A DNA stretch of 64,000 nucleotides. Source: Porphyra umbilicalis (Eukaryota > Rhodophyta > Bangiophyceae > Bangiales > Bangiaceae). A program made the position numbers and the translations under genes. Positions within the stretch are counted from its first letter, which is position 1, and each line of letters begins with the position of its first letter. The notes beneath the pieces were generated by a model. The model saw only the letters and a program-made list of their open reading frames with translations. It did not search any database and had not been told where the DNA came from. Below, one piece after another: positions 21,214-31,563 of the stretch. The stretch covers positions 186,001 through 250,000 of the forward strand of contig KV918789.1 of NCBI GenBank assembly GCA_002049455.2, read 5' to 3'.

Positions 21214-23122
21214 TCATGTCGCACCCGACACCGCGTTAGAGACCACCGGGAGGTCCGACAGTTGTCTCTTGCTCTGGGTGCCGCCGACCATCAAGGCCAT
21301 CCCCGCTGCGACCATGAAGAAGGCAATGACCAGCAGCAGGGAGAGCCCTCCCCCTTCGCCACCCGATGCCACGTCCGCGGCGGCGGCCAGCAGGAAGGGC
21401 ACGACCACCCCGACGCGCAGCAGCGTGCGCTGCGACAGCACCGGCGCGACGAGTGCGCGAATGTAGTACGGGGCGACTAACCACAGGATGCCGACTGTGG
21501 CGTACTGCACCATTGACAGGAAGCAGGTGGTCGACGCTACGGCCGGGGTGACGAGGCCACGGGAGGAGGCCAAGGCAGCGACAATGGCAAACACCGACAC
21601 GACGCCAGCGGCGGCGGTGACGCTGAGAGAGAATTGGCGCTTGGAGCCGCCGAGCTCCGTCGCCAAACGGCGGGTGTGCGGCCGCGATGCTTGCATTAGC
21701 ACCGACGCGAGGAGGACCAGGAGGACGCCCAACTCAGCCCGCACCGCCGAGCCGTCGACGAGGAGCTCGTGGAAAAAGCCGTCCCCGCTGCCGTCCCCAT
21801 CAATGTCCGAGTCGAAGAGAGAGTGCAGGCTGCGACGCGGCCGCTGCAAGACCGCCCGCTCCCCCGTGGCCGCCCCGCTAAATTGGACGAGGGTGAGCCG
21901 CTGCAGCTTGTGGCTCGAGCTCCGCGCAAACTCATCCGCCCCGTTGAGCAGGCGCGACGCCAGCGACCCGTCGGTGGCGACGAGCGGGCGCAGCGCCGTC
22001 GTTGGTGCAATGGCGTCCACAGCGGCCGCCGCTGCGGACACGCCGTCGTCCGCCAGCAACCGTCTCCGGACGGTGAGTGGCTCGGGCGGTTGCTGCTCAC
22101 CACGCGCACGCGCGGCGGCCGCAGACAGCCGCGCCAGCTCTTCGGCGGTCTTGTCCCGCAGAGCGCCGACTTGTTCGCCCGCACGGTGGACCAGCGGGGA
22201 CTCCTCAATGTCAGCCAGCCCGGGGGCACGCCCAGAAGCGTCGTACACGAGCAGCGCATAGGCCGCCAGCATCAGCAGGGCCCCCCGCGTCTTCCGCCGT
22301 TCTGGCAGCTCACGCCGGCGGATAATGGATGAAGCGTATAAGAGAGGCAGCTCGGCGCCATCCACCAGCAGCGCCCGCAGGGGGCCACACGACTTGACGC
22401 CGGCCACCCATGCGCACAGCGTTGCTGCCAGCATGGCACCCGAGGCAGCAATCTGTTTCCACCAGGAACACAAAAGGTACCATAGGCGTGAAGAAGCCCA
22501 TACCATAACGGCAGCGAGAGTATCAGAACAGCAAGATGGGAGAAACAGAGAAGGAGCTCCAAGAATTCACAGAATTCAAACAGGTCAGAGCCGGGTCAAG
22601 CCACAAAGGGCAAACACCACGCCAACACAGAACCACTCATAGCCAGTTACACCAGCCAAGCAAACAAACACGAGAGGAGCGCATAGCGGCGCCCCTTTCC
22701 CCAAGTAAAATCCAGCGCCCCACGCGTACCTTGCGCCACCGCTTGGCCCCAATGCGGCGCCCCGTCCATGGCCTCTGCAGGGACAGCAGCACCGCCGACG
22801 CGCCCGCAACCACACAAAACAAGTAAAAGAACAGCGGGGAGCCGTCGGCACCACGGAGGAAGCGGAAGGTCGCAAACGCGGCTGCCACCCGAGCGACCTT
22901 GCCGCCACACAGCACCGCGAGAGCGGAGCGGATGGAGAGGGCGACAGAGTTGCTCGACCCCCCCGCCGCAGAGGAGACAGACGCCGCGGAGGAAGACCCG
23001 ATGGACGCGGAGGAAGTTGGGTTAGCCGCCGACGCCGACGCCGCTGCGCCGGTCGCCGAGACGGCGCCGCTGCCCCCGCGAGCGCCACTGCTGCTCCCCG
23101 GGAGTATGATGTTGTTGGCCAT
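21214..23122 (-). CDS. ZnT5/MSC2-type N-terminal multi-pass membrane protein lacking the cation-efflux domain, one intron
   Basis: Two exons: 23122-22730 and 22452-21214. The intron (22453-22729) runs GTACGC…ACAG in phase 0 and joins RRIGAKRWRK to IAASGAMLAATL, for 543 residues in total. Multiple hydrophobic helices are visible. Three blocks recall the membrane module at the N terminus of SLC30A5 (ZnT5): SCGPLRALL, a KTRGALLMLAAYALLVYD helix, and GGSKRQFSLS before the next helix. ZnT5/MSC2 proteins load zinc into the early secretory pathway. Here the stop comes before any cation-diffusion-facilitator domain, so the predicted protein is only the N-terminal module. It also carries a long Ser/Ala-rich N terminus and a luminal-type loop (about residues 200-350). 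A transport or scaffold role is inference; I did not find the missing domain nearby. Confidence 0.6.
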
Positions 23123-24728
23123 GGCGCCGATGCGCACGTACAGAGCGTGGGAACGCGTGAGGTCGAAGACAGCCTCCTCAGGGCGTCGTGGACGGGCCTG
23201 CGGGTCCTGGCGCGCGGGAGAACCTGCGCACAGGGGCGGACACCACCATGGGCCAGCGCCTGGCAGCCAAGCTCACAAAACAAGCGCGCCTCTCCTGTGA
23301 GCCAAACAGAAGCCTTGAACAACAAAGAGAAACAGGAGAGCAAGAGACGGCTTGAATGATGGCCAGCTCAGGTGCAATGCAGCTGTAACGGATCGCGGTC
23401 CGTCAGCCCCGCATACGCCACGCTGGTGCCAAAGTCGACAGCGCCAGGAAGAGGACCTCGTTCAGTGCACTAAGCCGTCAGGAAGCCACACCGACAGCAT
23501 GCCGACAGTGCCATGCAGCACCGCAAATACACTTTATTAAATATGAGAGCCAGCACATTTACACATGCAACTCTGTCGATTAAGTTTATAGAACTTACGT
23601 GAAATACATGTCCTTGAAAGAATTTCTTCTTCCCAGCTCGCGCTGTCCATGAAGCGTTCGACTTCGCCGTGACAACGTCGTTGCCTGCACGTGCGTGCCT
23701 CTTTCGTCATCACCTTCCTCCGCTCAGCACCTCGCAAATTATTCACTGGGCAGCTACCCGCCGTCGACGCAAGCATGGCCTCGTGGGGCGTGCCGTGGCT
23801 CTTCGCTACGAATCCCTCACGATGACATGCAGTCGCATCGTCTACCGCGGTCGCGCGAGGTGGCCTGGTCGCGCCTGGCTCGCGTGTGTCGCTCCCGTCT
23901 GTCAGTCGCGGCGCCCGTCTCCTTCCCCCGCGCCGCTTGTCGGGCGTACACGGTGCATCCGGCCTGGCGCGACGGCTGCCTGGTCACGCTCCACGTGGTT
24001 ATTGCACGCCATGGCGTGTCTCCCGCTCGCTTTTGTGGCGGCGCGCCCCCGCCGCCGCGGTGGCTGCGTGCCGTCGTGAGCGCATCGTAGGCCGACGGCG
24101 ATTCACACTGCGCGGGCTGGGGCTTTCCGCCTATCTGCTTGTGGGATGCTGAATTGCAGGCCCCCTGCAAGCCCACTCCGCGGCGGTTGGGATGTTGGGA
24201 CTGGGACGCCGCTTCGCCCCTCGCCCGTGTCGCCGTGCCAGAGCCCCCCTGGAGTGCATTTTTTTTTTTTTGACGTCACTGGCCGCCGCTGACAGAGCTG
24301 CCCAGTAGTGGTGGTGATGGGGCAGGCGCTGCTGGCGCCTATCCCTCCACCAGTCGCCCGCTTCGCTCTACCCGGCGCCTGCTGGCGCCTTGGGGGTTTC
24401 GTGCCGTCCTGCCACCACCGCCCGGCACGCGGCCGCTTGTGCGTTTTCTTGACGCTGTCTCGACCTACCGTCGTGCCTTGGCAAGGGTGGGTCGGGCCGT
24501 TGGAGGTCCTCGTCGCGGTGGGCGGCAGTCGGACGGCGCTGCCCTCTCCCGCACCGTGCCCGCCGGACACGTGCCTCCTCCTTCCCATCACCATCCCCCA
24601 CTCCCCTCGCCGTCAACGACGCCGCTGCGCCCCGCTCGTCGCCACGCGCCGTGGTGTGGCGGTAGTGTCGCACCGGCGTGTCGACGCGTCGCTACCCGTA
24701 CGTGCCCTGCTCCTGGGTTGTCGCCGCA
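23123..24728. other. Divergent intergenic region, no gene supported
   Basis: 1.6 kb between the divergently transcribed ZnT5-like gene and the ANL-like gene, so it should hold both promoters. Open frames at 23669-24079 and elsewhere overlap in several phases and look incidental. A T12 run lies at about 24259-24270. Confidence 0.5.
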
Positions 24729-27536
24729 ATGTCGATCAGCCGGATGAACACGCTCGGCCCCCGTGGAAAGTCATGGGAGGACCAGCGCCGCTTTGTGACA
24801 TTGCGGGAGCTCCCGAAGAGCGCCTTCTTTTCAAAGACCGCGGTGGCAGCAATGCCCAACGGCCGCGGCCGTACGGTCATCTACTCCCACGGTGAGGTGT
24901 ACAAGATGGTCGAGACGGTCGCGTCGGCGATGCGTGAGAGCGGCGTCCGTCCCGGCACCGTGTGCGCGACGTTGGCGCCCAACAGCTTTGAGATGGTCGT
25001 CTACTTCCTGGCAGTGCAATGGATTGGCGCGGTCGCCGCTCCCATCGACCCAACGCTCAGCAAGGACGAAATTGTGATGGCGCTCCGCGCGGCCAAGTCG
25101 TCGATTGTGGCGTCCCCGCTGATCGATGAGGACGAGCGGGACGAGGATGACTTGTGGAACAAAGTCGAAGCGGCGGCCAAGGAGCTCAACCTCATCTCCT
25201 GGCACCTGTACCGGACCATCAACACTGGCGTGCAGATTGAGATGCACGGCGTGCGGGCTAACGAGAGCGCGGCGTGGAACGGCGGCTCCGCGGACTACAA
25301 GGTCGACCCCGACGAGGTGGCCGTCCATCTGCTGGCGGTGAATACGGCGCCGCTGGCCGTCCTGCCGCTCACGCACCGCAACTTGGCCGAGGCGGCCAAG
25401 TCATTTGCGGAGACCTACGACCTGGTGCCTGGTCAGGCGACAGTGCTCAGCTCCTCATTGAGCACCATCCAGGGCGTCCTCACTCTCATCTCGGCCTTCC
25501 TGTCGGGCGGCCTGGTCGTCCTGTCGGGCGATGGCGCCTTTGACGTCACGGACTTTTGGAACGTGGCGGCCCTGTACGAAGTTTCGTGGCTGTCGGCGGA
25601 CGTAGACGACGTCGTCGCGTTGCACACGGAGACGGCGGCGCAGATTGAGAATGGGAGCAACAAGCACAACGACGTGCAGCTGGCGTTTGTGCGCTGTACG
25701 GGCGGGGTGTTGGCGCCGGAGCTGGTCACGGCCATGACCGAAACCCTCCGCACGCCGGTCTTGTGCTCATACGGCCCAGCCGAAGCGTCGGGCATGACGA
25801 CGACCAACCTGGTGACTAGCCGCCGCGGCCAATCGTTTGGAAAGACTGCCAAGAACTGCGCCATCGCCATCTTTGACCCGGACACCCGCCTGCCCGTTGA
25901 GGCCGACGCTGTCGGCGACGTGGGTGTGGCTGGCGACAATGTTGCGGTTGGCTTTCTCGACAGCGGCGAGGCAAACGCGTCGTACCTTGTCAAGGATGCG
26001 TCGGGCGGCGAGCCCACAACGTACTTCCTGACCGGCGACCGCGGCCACGTTGACGCCGACGGCTTCCTGTTTGTGTCTGGGGACTCGCGCGAGATGCGCG
26101 CGGCGGAGCTCGTCGCCATTCAAGCAGAACAGGCCCGTAAGGAGGAGGCCGAGCGCATCGCGCTGGAGGAGGAGGTCCGCCGCAGCGGCGAAGCGTACGC
26201 GTCATCGTCCATGGCACGGCAGCTGACCGAGTCGGAAGGGGGGTCGACATCCGCCTCTGGGGAGGAGTCAACCTCCGAGGAGGCATCCGACTCGTCCGAC
26301 GTTGTCGACGACGAGTCTGACGAAGAGGAGGAAGAGGGGGAGGAGGAGGATGGCCAGACCTCGGGCGACGAGGCCGACAAGGACGCGGGCACCGCCGAGG
26401 CGTCGGACGATGACAGCCACGCCAAGGAAGCAGCGGCCGCGGCGGCCGCCGCTGCTGCCGCCGCCACCGCTGCGGCGGTGGCGCACAACCACCGTGGCAT
26501 CACCAGCGATGTTGAGGATACGGCCGTGCGCGGCGACGACGCCGAGGAGGGCAGCCGCGGCCTCACCCGCCGCTGGGACACCGCGTCGCGCGATGCAGAG
26601 GAGACGGCTAGTCGCGCCGCCCCCGTGGCCGCCGTGCGCAGCGGTTTGGACAAGACGGCGTCCGACGCCATCCTGGCGCGGATGGCCGAGATTGAGGCCG
26701 GCCAAAAGCGGCTGGAGCAGGAGCTCGCGGCGCGGCATGACCAGGAGCTGGCGGAGCTCGAGGCCCGCCTGGAGGCGGCTGAAGTCGACGCCGCCGCCGC
26801 CGCCGAGGAGCAGCGCCGCGCCGTGGAGCAGGCGCGCTCACTGCCGGCGACCAACACGATGCTAATGACGCCGCAGCTGCTGTCGATCAACATGGACGGC
26901 ATTGACGCGGCGGTCACGGCGGCGGCGGCGTCGGCAGAGGAGTCGGCCGCGTCGACCGCCGAGGCCTTCAAGGCGGCCGAAGCGGCCAAAAAGGCCGCAG
27001 AAGCGTCGGAACGCGCCTCCCAGTCGTCGCAGCAGGCCATCCGTGCCATCCCGCCGCCGATGCCGCCGCCGGCAGTCATTGTCGAGGAGGTGCCCGAGAC
27101 GACCACCGTCTCGCGCGACGTGTCGGTGGCCGCCTTTGACGCCCAGTCGGTGACCAAGGTCATCAAGGTGTCGCTCGACGAGGTCGAGGCGGTCATGCGG
27201 CAGCACCCGGCGGTCGCTGCCGTGCGCGCGTTTGGCAAGTCCGACTCCCGCTACGGGTACGACGTCTACTGCGCGATTGTCGCCAAGAAGGGCGCACGCC
27301 TGTCGGAAGCGTGGCTCAAGCTTCACGCGCAGTCCATGCTGCCCGCCACGATGGTGCCGCGCAAGTTCTTTGCGTGCTCCTTGCCCTCCTTGGGCGCCGC
27401 TGACCGGGTGTCGCTGGCGACCGAGCGCGCGCTGCAGGAGATGAACCCGACGGCGGGGCTGTCGCAGGTCAAGCAGATCAAGGCGCCGCAGTGGAAGCCG
27501 TCGACGGCGACGCGCCCGGCGACGGCGGCGCAGTAA
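24729..27536 (+). CDS. AMP-binding (ANL superfamily) pseudoenzyme-like protein with a large acidic/coiled-coil insertion
   Basis: 935 residues. Residues 1-455 resemble an adenylate-forming N-terminal domain: NSFEMVVYFLAVQWIGAVAAPIDP, the A5-like SYGPAEASG (347-355) and the A7-like TGDRGHVDADGFLFVSGD (from 435). The Gly/Ser/Thr/Lys-rich P-loop expected around residue 205 is replaced by NTAPLAVLPLTHRNL. Residues about 805-935 match the mobile C-terminal domain, but the segment that normally carries the catalytic lysine reads PSLGAADRVSL, without lysine. Between them, about 350 residues form an insertion: an EEAER-type helix, a Ser/Glu/Asp-rich acidic stretch, polyalanine and a long Ala/Glu/Arg coiled coil. 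Closest enzyme relatives would be acyl- or oxalate-CoA ligases. Loss of the two key motifs suggests a non-catalytic or altered role (inference). Start: ATG 24729; 17 further codons upstream are open. Confidence 0.78.
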   Translation: MSISRMNTLGPRGKSWEDQRRFVTLRELPKSAFFSKTAVAAMPNGRGRTVIYSHGEVYKMVETVASAMRESGVRPGTVCATLAPNSFEMVVYFLAVQWIGAVAAPIDPTLSKDEIVMALRAAKSSIVASPLIDEDERDEDDLWNKVEAAAKELNLISWHLYRTINTGVQIEMHGVRANESAAWNGGSADYKVDPDEVAVHLLAVNTAPLAVLPLTHRNLAEAAKSFAETYDLVPGQATVLSSSLSTIQGVLTLISAFLSGGLVVLSGDGAFDVTDFWNVAALYEVSWLSADVDDVVALHTETAAQIENGSNKHNDVQLAFVRCTGGVLAPELVTAMTETLRTPVLCSYGPAEASGMTTTNLVTSRRGQSFGKTAKNCAIAIFDPDTRLPVEADAVGDVGVAGDNVAVGFLDSGEANASYLVKDASGGEPTTYFLTGDRGHVDADGFLFVSGDSREMRAAELVAIQAEQARKEEAERIALEEEVRRSGEAYASSSMARQLTESEGGSTSASGEESTSEEASDSSDVVDDESDEEEEEGEEEDGQTSGDEADKDAGTAEASDDDSHAKEAAAAAAAAAAAATAAAVAHNHRGITSDVEDTAVRGDDAEEGSRGLTRRWDTASRDAEETASRAAPVAAVRSGLDKTASDAILARMAEIEAGQKRLEQELAARHDQELAELEARLEAAEVDAAAAAEEQRRAVEQARSLPATNTMLMTPQLLSINMDGIDAAVTAAAASAEESAASTAEAFKAAEAAKKAAEASERASQSSQQAIRAIPPPMPPPAVIVEEVPETTTVSRDVSVAAFDAQSVTKVIKVSLDEVEAVMRQHPAVAAVRAFGKSDSRYGYDVYCAIVAKKGARLSEAWLKLHAQSMLPATMVPRKFFACSLPSLGAADRVSLATERALQEMNPTAGLSQVKQIKAPQWKPSTATRPATAAQ

Positions 27537-27906
27537 TCTGGGGAGTGGGGGGGTGGTGCCCCGACTCTTGCGGGTAGAATGAGAGGTGCGTTGCCCGTTG
27601 TTGTCCGAGTCCCTTTTTATTCCGAGCGTCAAGGCAATCAGGCGTGTGCATGTGAAGTGGTCGTAGCATTAAATATCTCGTAACTGTTTGTGTCTCTCGT
27701 CTTTCTCCTTGGCGCTCGCCGAACGCTCCCCTTGACTGGATGGCTGTGCAAACGCTCGGGCACCCGCCGGACGCTGCTCAGCCGTGGGCACATTGGTCAG
27801 GCGTTGAACACGTGCGCCCCGTGTGGCGGCAACAAAAAGGCAGGCTCCACACCCGTGTCCCGCCAGGCGCGCGGCATTGTCCGCCGCATCCCCGCGTGGC
27901 CGACCC
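27537..27906. other. Convergent 3' region
   Basis: 370 bases between the stop of the ANL-like gene and the apparent end of the minus-strand gene. An AT-rich patch at 27661-27690 follows. No gene seen. Confidence 0.4.
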
Positions 27907-28529
27907 TCACGCGCAGCCGGCCTCACCCGGTCGACATCCCAGTGCGCCACCCATCCCGCCAGCCGCGCCGTCCTCTGGAAACAGCGGCTCGAGCGTAAAT
28001 GCGTACCCCCAGGCGGTCCCCCCCCCCCCCCCCCTCCCCCCGCCCACCGCCACCAGCGCGTACGACCGCAGGGGTGCGGGCAACAGGCGCACCCCCCCCC
28101 CCCACCCCCCCCCCCCCCCCCCCACCGAGTGCACGCGCCCGCGGGGGCCCCAAAACACCAGCGCCGTCCCGGCCGGCAGCGCCGTCGCCGCGTCCACCGT
28201 CAACCGCACAGCCGCCGCCCAGGCGGGGAGGCGGACGCGCCGCGCGCCGGGGGGGGGCGCGCCGCCCCCCTCCTCCGCCGCCCCCGCCGCCGCCGACGCG
28301 TCGGCCGCCGCGGGCGCCGGCCGCGGCGCCGGCAGCGCCGCGGCGGCGCCCAGCGGGTGCGCGCTGGCCACCGCCACGACCGCCGCGCGCACGCGGCGCC
28401 GCAGGGCGGCGCGGTCAAACGGGCGCCCGTCGTTGGGGGGGTACCGTAAAAGCGGGCAACGACCGCCGCCGTGGCCGCTGCCGTCGCCGACGCGTCAGCG
28501 TCGCCGCGGCTGCGGCCGCCGCGGGCGTG

Positions 28530-28567
<38 letters not shown>

Positions 28568-29223
28568 CGTCGTCATTGCTGCTACCGACGTTGTGGCAGC
28601 GCGCATCGGCGGCCGCCTCGGCCACGAGCGCGTGGAAGCGGTAGTAGGCGAGGAGCTCCGCCGTCGGCGGGTCCCCCAGCCGCTCCACCGCGCCCATAAC
28701 CGCCGGCGGCAAGTCGAGCAGCCGCACACACCCGCCGCCGCCGCCGCCCCCGACGCGGTCGGCGGCGCCAGCGCCGACGGCGGTGGCACCACCACCACTC
28801 CCCCCCCCCCCCCCCCCCCCTCCTCCGGCTCGGGTGTCAGCAGCGGCCGCAGCAGCGCGGCCACGGCCGACCGCTGGGCGGGGGCCCACAGCTCCGCCTC
28901 GGCGGCGAGGCGGTCGTTGTCAATGCCCGCCGCCGCCGCCGCCCAGCGGCGGACGGCGCCCCAGACGGCCGCCTCGCGGGGCGGCCACGGCGCGTCGGCG
29001 GCCAAGGCGGCGGCGACCGCCGGGGCGGGGAGGGACCCGAGGGCGGGCGGCGGGGGGGGCCCCCGAGCGCGGCGAGCGCGCGACCGAGCACCGCCGCCGC
29101 GGCGGCGGCGGTGGTGGCGGCGGCGGCCGCCGCGCCGCCGTCGCCCCCATCGTCGTCCGACTCGTCGTCAGACGTGGGGGGGGTGGGCGCGTCAAAGAGC
29201 GCCGCAAAGCGGCGGGCGGCCAT
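27907..29223 (-). CDS. Unrecognised protein, reading frame broken at three G/C runs
   Basis: The start MAARRFAALFDAP followed by an acidic Ser/Asp stretch looks like a true N terminus (ATG at 29223). Gene-like sequence then moves through three frame changes. It passes from …VLGRALAALGG at about 29060 to a segment with WPPREAAVWGAVRRWAA…IDNDRLAAEAELW. It changes again at the run near 28805 to VRLLDLPPAVMGAVERLGD…ELLAYYRFHALVAEAAADARC, and near 28437 to FDRAALRRRVRAAVVAVASAHPLG. The tail …AWGYAFTLEPLFPEDG follows. All three changes have the sign of one missing base. The WGY.FTLEP ending faintly recalls the beta-sandwich repeats of large ZZ/HECT-type ubiquitin ligases, but this is too weak to name. 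The true C terminus is uncertain because of further C runs at 28019-28035 and 28088-28122. Confidence 0.5.
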
Positions 29224-29767
29224 GGCAGGGGGGGGGGGGGGGGGCGTGGGCGGCGGGGGGGGGGGTCAACGCCGCGCCGGGAGGGCGGGAAGCAGGCCAC
29301 CGCAGCGAGCGACGGGGCGGGGAAAACACAAGGACGAGCTGTGCCCGTGGGTGCCACCAGTCCCAGGCGACCGGTACCGCATGGCGGGGGGGCGGGGCGC
29401 TGCCACAGGCGGCACCCGTGGCGGCCCCAGAGAGGCGGCGCCGCCAAGCGCACGGCCACCGGCACGACCGCGGTGGCCGCTGCGGCTCGGTCGACGGTTC
29501 TTTCACTATAGCGAGTCAGCCGCGGACCCTCTGACGATCCGGAGCAGGGCTGTGCTAAGCGCATGTCCTAATGTAAATGTGCACTAATCGCGAAAGCCCA
29601 CCGACTTGAAGGTCGAAATCTCGCGCCTGGTGAAATAAATGGCGGGCGATCTACCTAGCTAGATCGGGCTAGCCACTATTGAGCAAGCTATCAGCCTGGG
29701 CGGCGCCGCGCGCATCGACTGTTCCGGGCAGAAGAGCCTCCGCCACGTGCGCACCCGACCACGCCCA
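29224..29767. other. Promoter-side region of the minus-strand gene
   Basis: Begins with G-rich runs, then changes to moderate GC at about 29480. No gene supported. The change in composition marks the approach to the next mobile element. Confidence 0.4.
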
Positions 29768-31424
29768 GCGCAGTGCACCTCGTTGCTGGATCCACAACGT
29801 GCCTCGTTTTCCCCCAAATCGCTCGAAAACGCTCGTTCAAAACGGGCTCCTGCTCGCACGCTAAGAGTGTTTGCTCGTATCCCGACGAAAATACTCGTTG
29901 TGGCGCGTTAGCGACGAGATTAGGGCGTGGTTAAGAGCTCGATGAAGTCCGCTCCAGTTCTTACAAGTGCGACTTGATACGCTAAACGGGAGCGGTGCTC
30001 AGTACCGGATCTGTTCCGAGTAGGGCAAGAAATACGTAGAAGGACACCATCGTGCAGCCCACCAGCAGAGGACGGTTGCGCCGACTCCGGGGCGGTGACT
30101 GGGAAGAGAGCAAGCAGTTTTCGCAGCCTGACGCCACTCTACCGGCATTACCCGCTCTGGCCGCCGCCGCTACCGACACCCTTTCGCGGCCTCCTGTTCC
30201 TGCGGGGGCAAGCAAGCACCCCTCTCTCGTTCGAATGAAGGAAATAGGACGTGGCCTCGCAAGCGAGGGTGTAGTCCCGGCTCACTCATTTCCTGCACTG
30301 CCCAACCCCCCCCCCCCCCGCAAGCATCCGTCTCTCGTACCAATAGAAGAAGTGCAGTCCCGGCTCACTCCTTGCCTGCGCTGCCCTCCCCGCTGCCCTC
30401 CCCCGCCCCCCCCTCACCACGGCACCCGCGCCCAGTGCACAGTTCCCAGCTATGCCCAGTGCTCGGCGGCGCCGGTGGGGCCGGTGGGGGGGGGTGGGCA
30501 TTGTGGGGGGAGGCAGCGGGAGGGGGGGGGGGGCAGTGGCGGGAGGCGGGGGGGCAGTCATCCGACGCCACACACGTGAGCCGAACCGGGGGATAGCCGC
30601 CGGTGGCAGCCGCAGCGTACGGGGCTGCAGTTGGTGGACGAGGAGTACAGAGCTGCTTGGCTACCACTGGTAAGGGATGGGGGATGCGCCACAGTTATAG
30701 AGGGCGCGTGTGCCCAATGTGTAGCGGAGAGGACGTGGCGGCGCCAGGCAGGCAAACGCTGGCAGCGACCAAGACCGGGCAACCACGCGAAGTCAGCGGA
30801 CCCGTGGATCGATGCGGATCGCGCCGTAACCCCCCCGCGGCTTTGTGGCCGCCGGGAGGCCTCTTTTCCGCTCGGGATGCACCATTCGTTGTCACTCGTC
30901 GAAGAACTTGATGGAATGGGGAATATAATTTCCCCAGCCATTGCCGATCGCCGTTTGTGGAAGGGCAGACGTTGCTCCTGCGGCTGGAAGTAAGTGTGAC
31001 AAAGTCGGGCAGATCGGCAGATAACTGTGGCAAGAAGGTACTTTCCCAGCACCTTCAGACCCCGCGCACGACTTCATACGTACCCGTCGAACACGGTGTC
31101 TTAATGAAGTGTGCATGAAAATCGGGAACACCTCGTTGGAAGGATGGGAGCGCTCGCACGCACTTGTTGAGCACATGTGTACGTTTGCACATGCGCATTT
31201 TCACCATGTCGCTCAAGACCATTGGAAGCGGCTCTCAAAGAGGCTTCTGATGCATCCAAGAAGTCATTGAAAAATGCAGTCATGCAAACGTATGCAAGTT
31301 TCAACATGTTTTTGCAAAAAAATCGCCTCGTACAGGTGCTTCCGAGGGGTCGTGCAAGTTTTTGCACGAGCGATTTGGGGGAAAACGAGGCTCGTGGTGG
31401 ATCCAGCAACGAGGTGCACTGCGC
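29768..31424. mobile_element. Non-autonomous inverted-repeat element (hAT-like), 1.66 kb
   Basis: The left end reads GCGCAGTGCACCTCGTTGCT and pairs with the reverse complement of the right end for about 60 bp, including CTCGTTTTCCCCCAAATCGC. If the terminus is taken as CAGTG (fits hAT YARNG), the flanking 8-mers gcccagcg and gcgcagcc agree at six of eight positions. Inside are a partial internal duplication (30205-30310 against 30319-30385) and several short hairpins near the right end with TGCAAGTT motifs. There is no transposase frame. It shares the GCGCAGTG start with the MITE pair at 11.2 and 14.4 kb. Confidence 0.68.
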
Positions 31425-31563
31425 AGCCGCGCTGACCGTCCCGCACACGCCCCCCACCCCCCCCCCCCCTGCCCGTGGCCTTCCCCACCTTCCCCGACCG
31501 ACGCCACGCTCCCTACATTCTCCAAGCTGCGCCCTCCCCCCCCGCCCCGGCGACGCGTGCGCC

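Noticed and set aside
23669..24090. Small genes between the ZnT5-like and ANL-like genes
   Set aside because: Overlapping frames in both strands with compositional Arg/Ser/Pro bias and no start context or motif.
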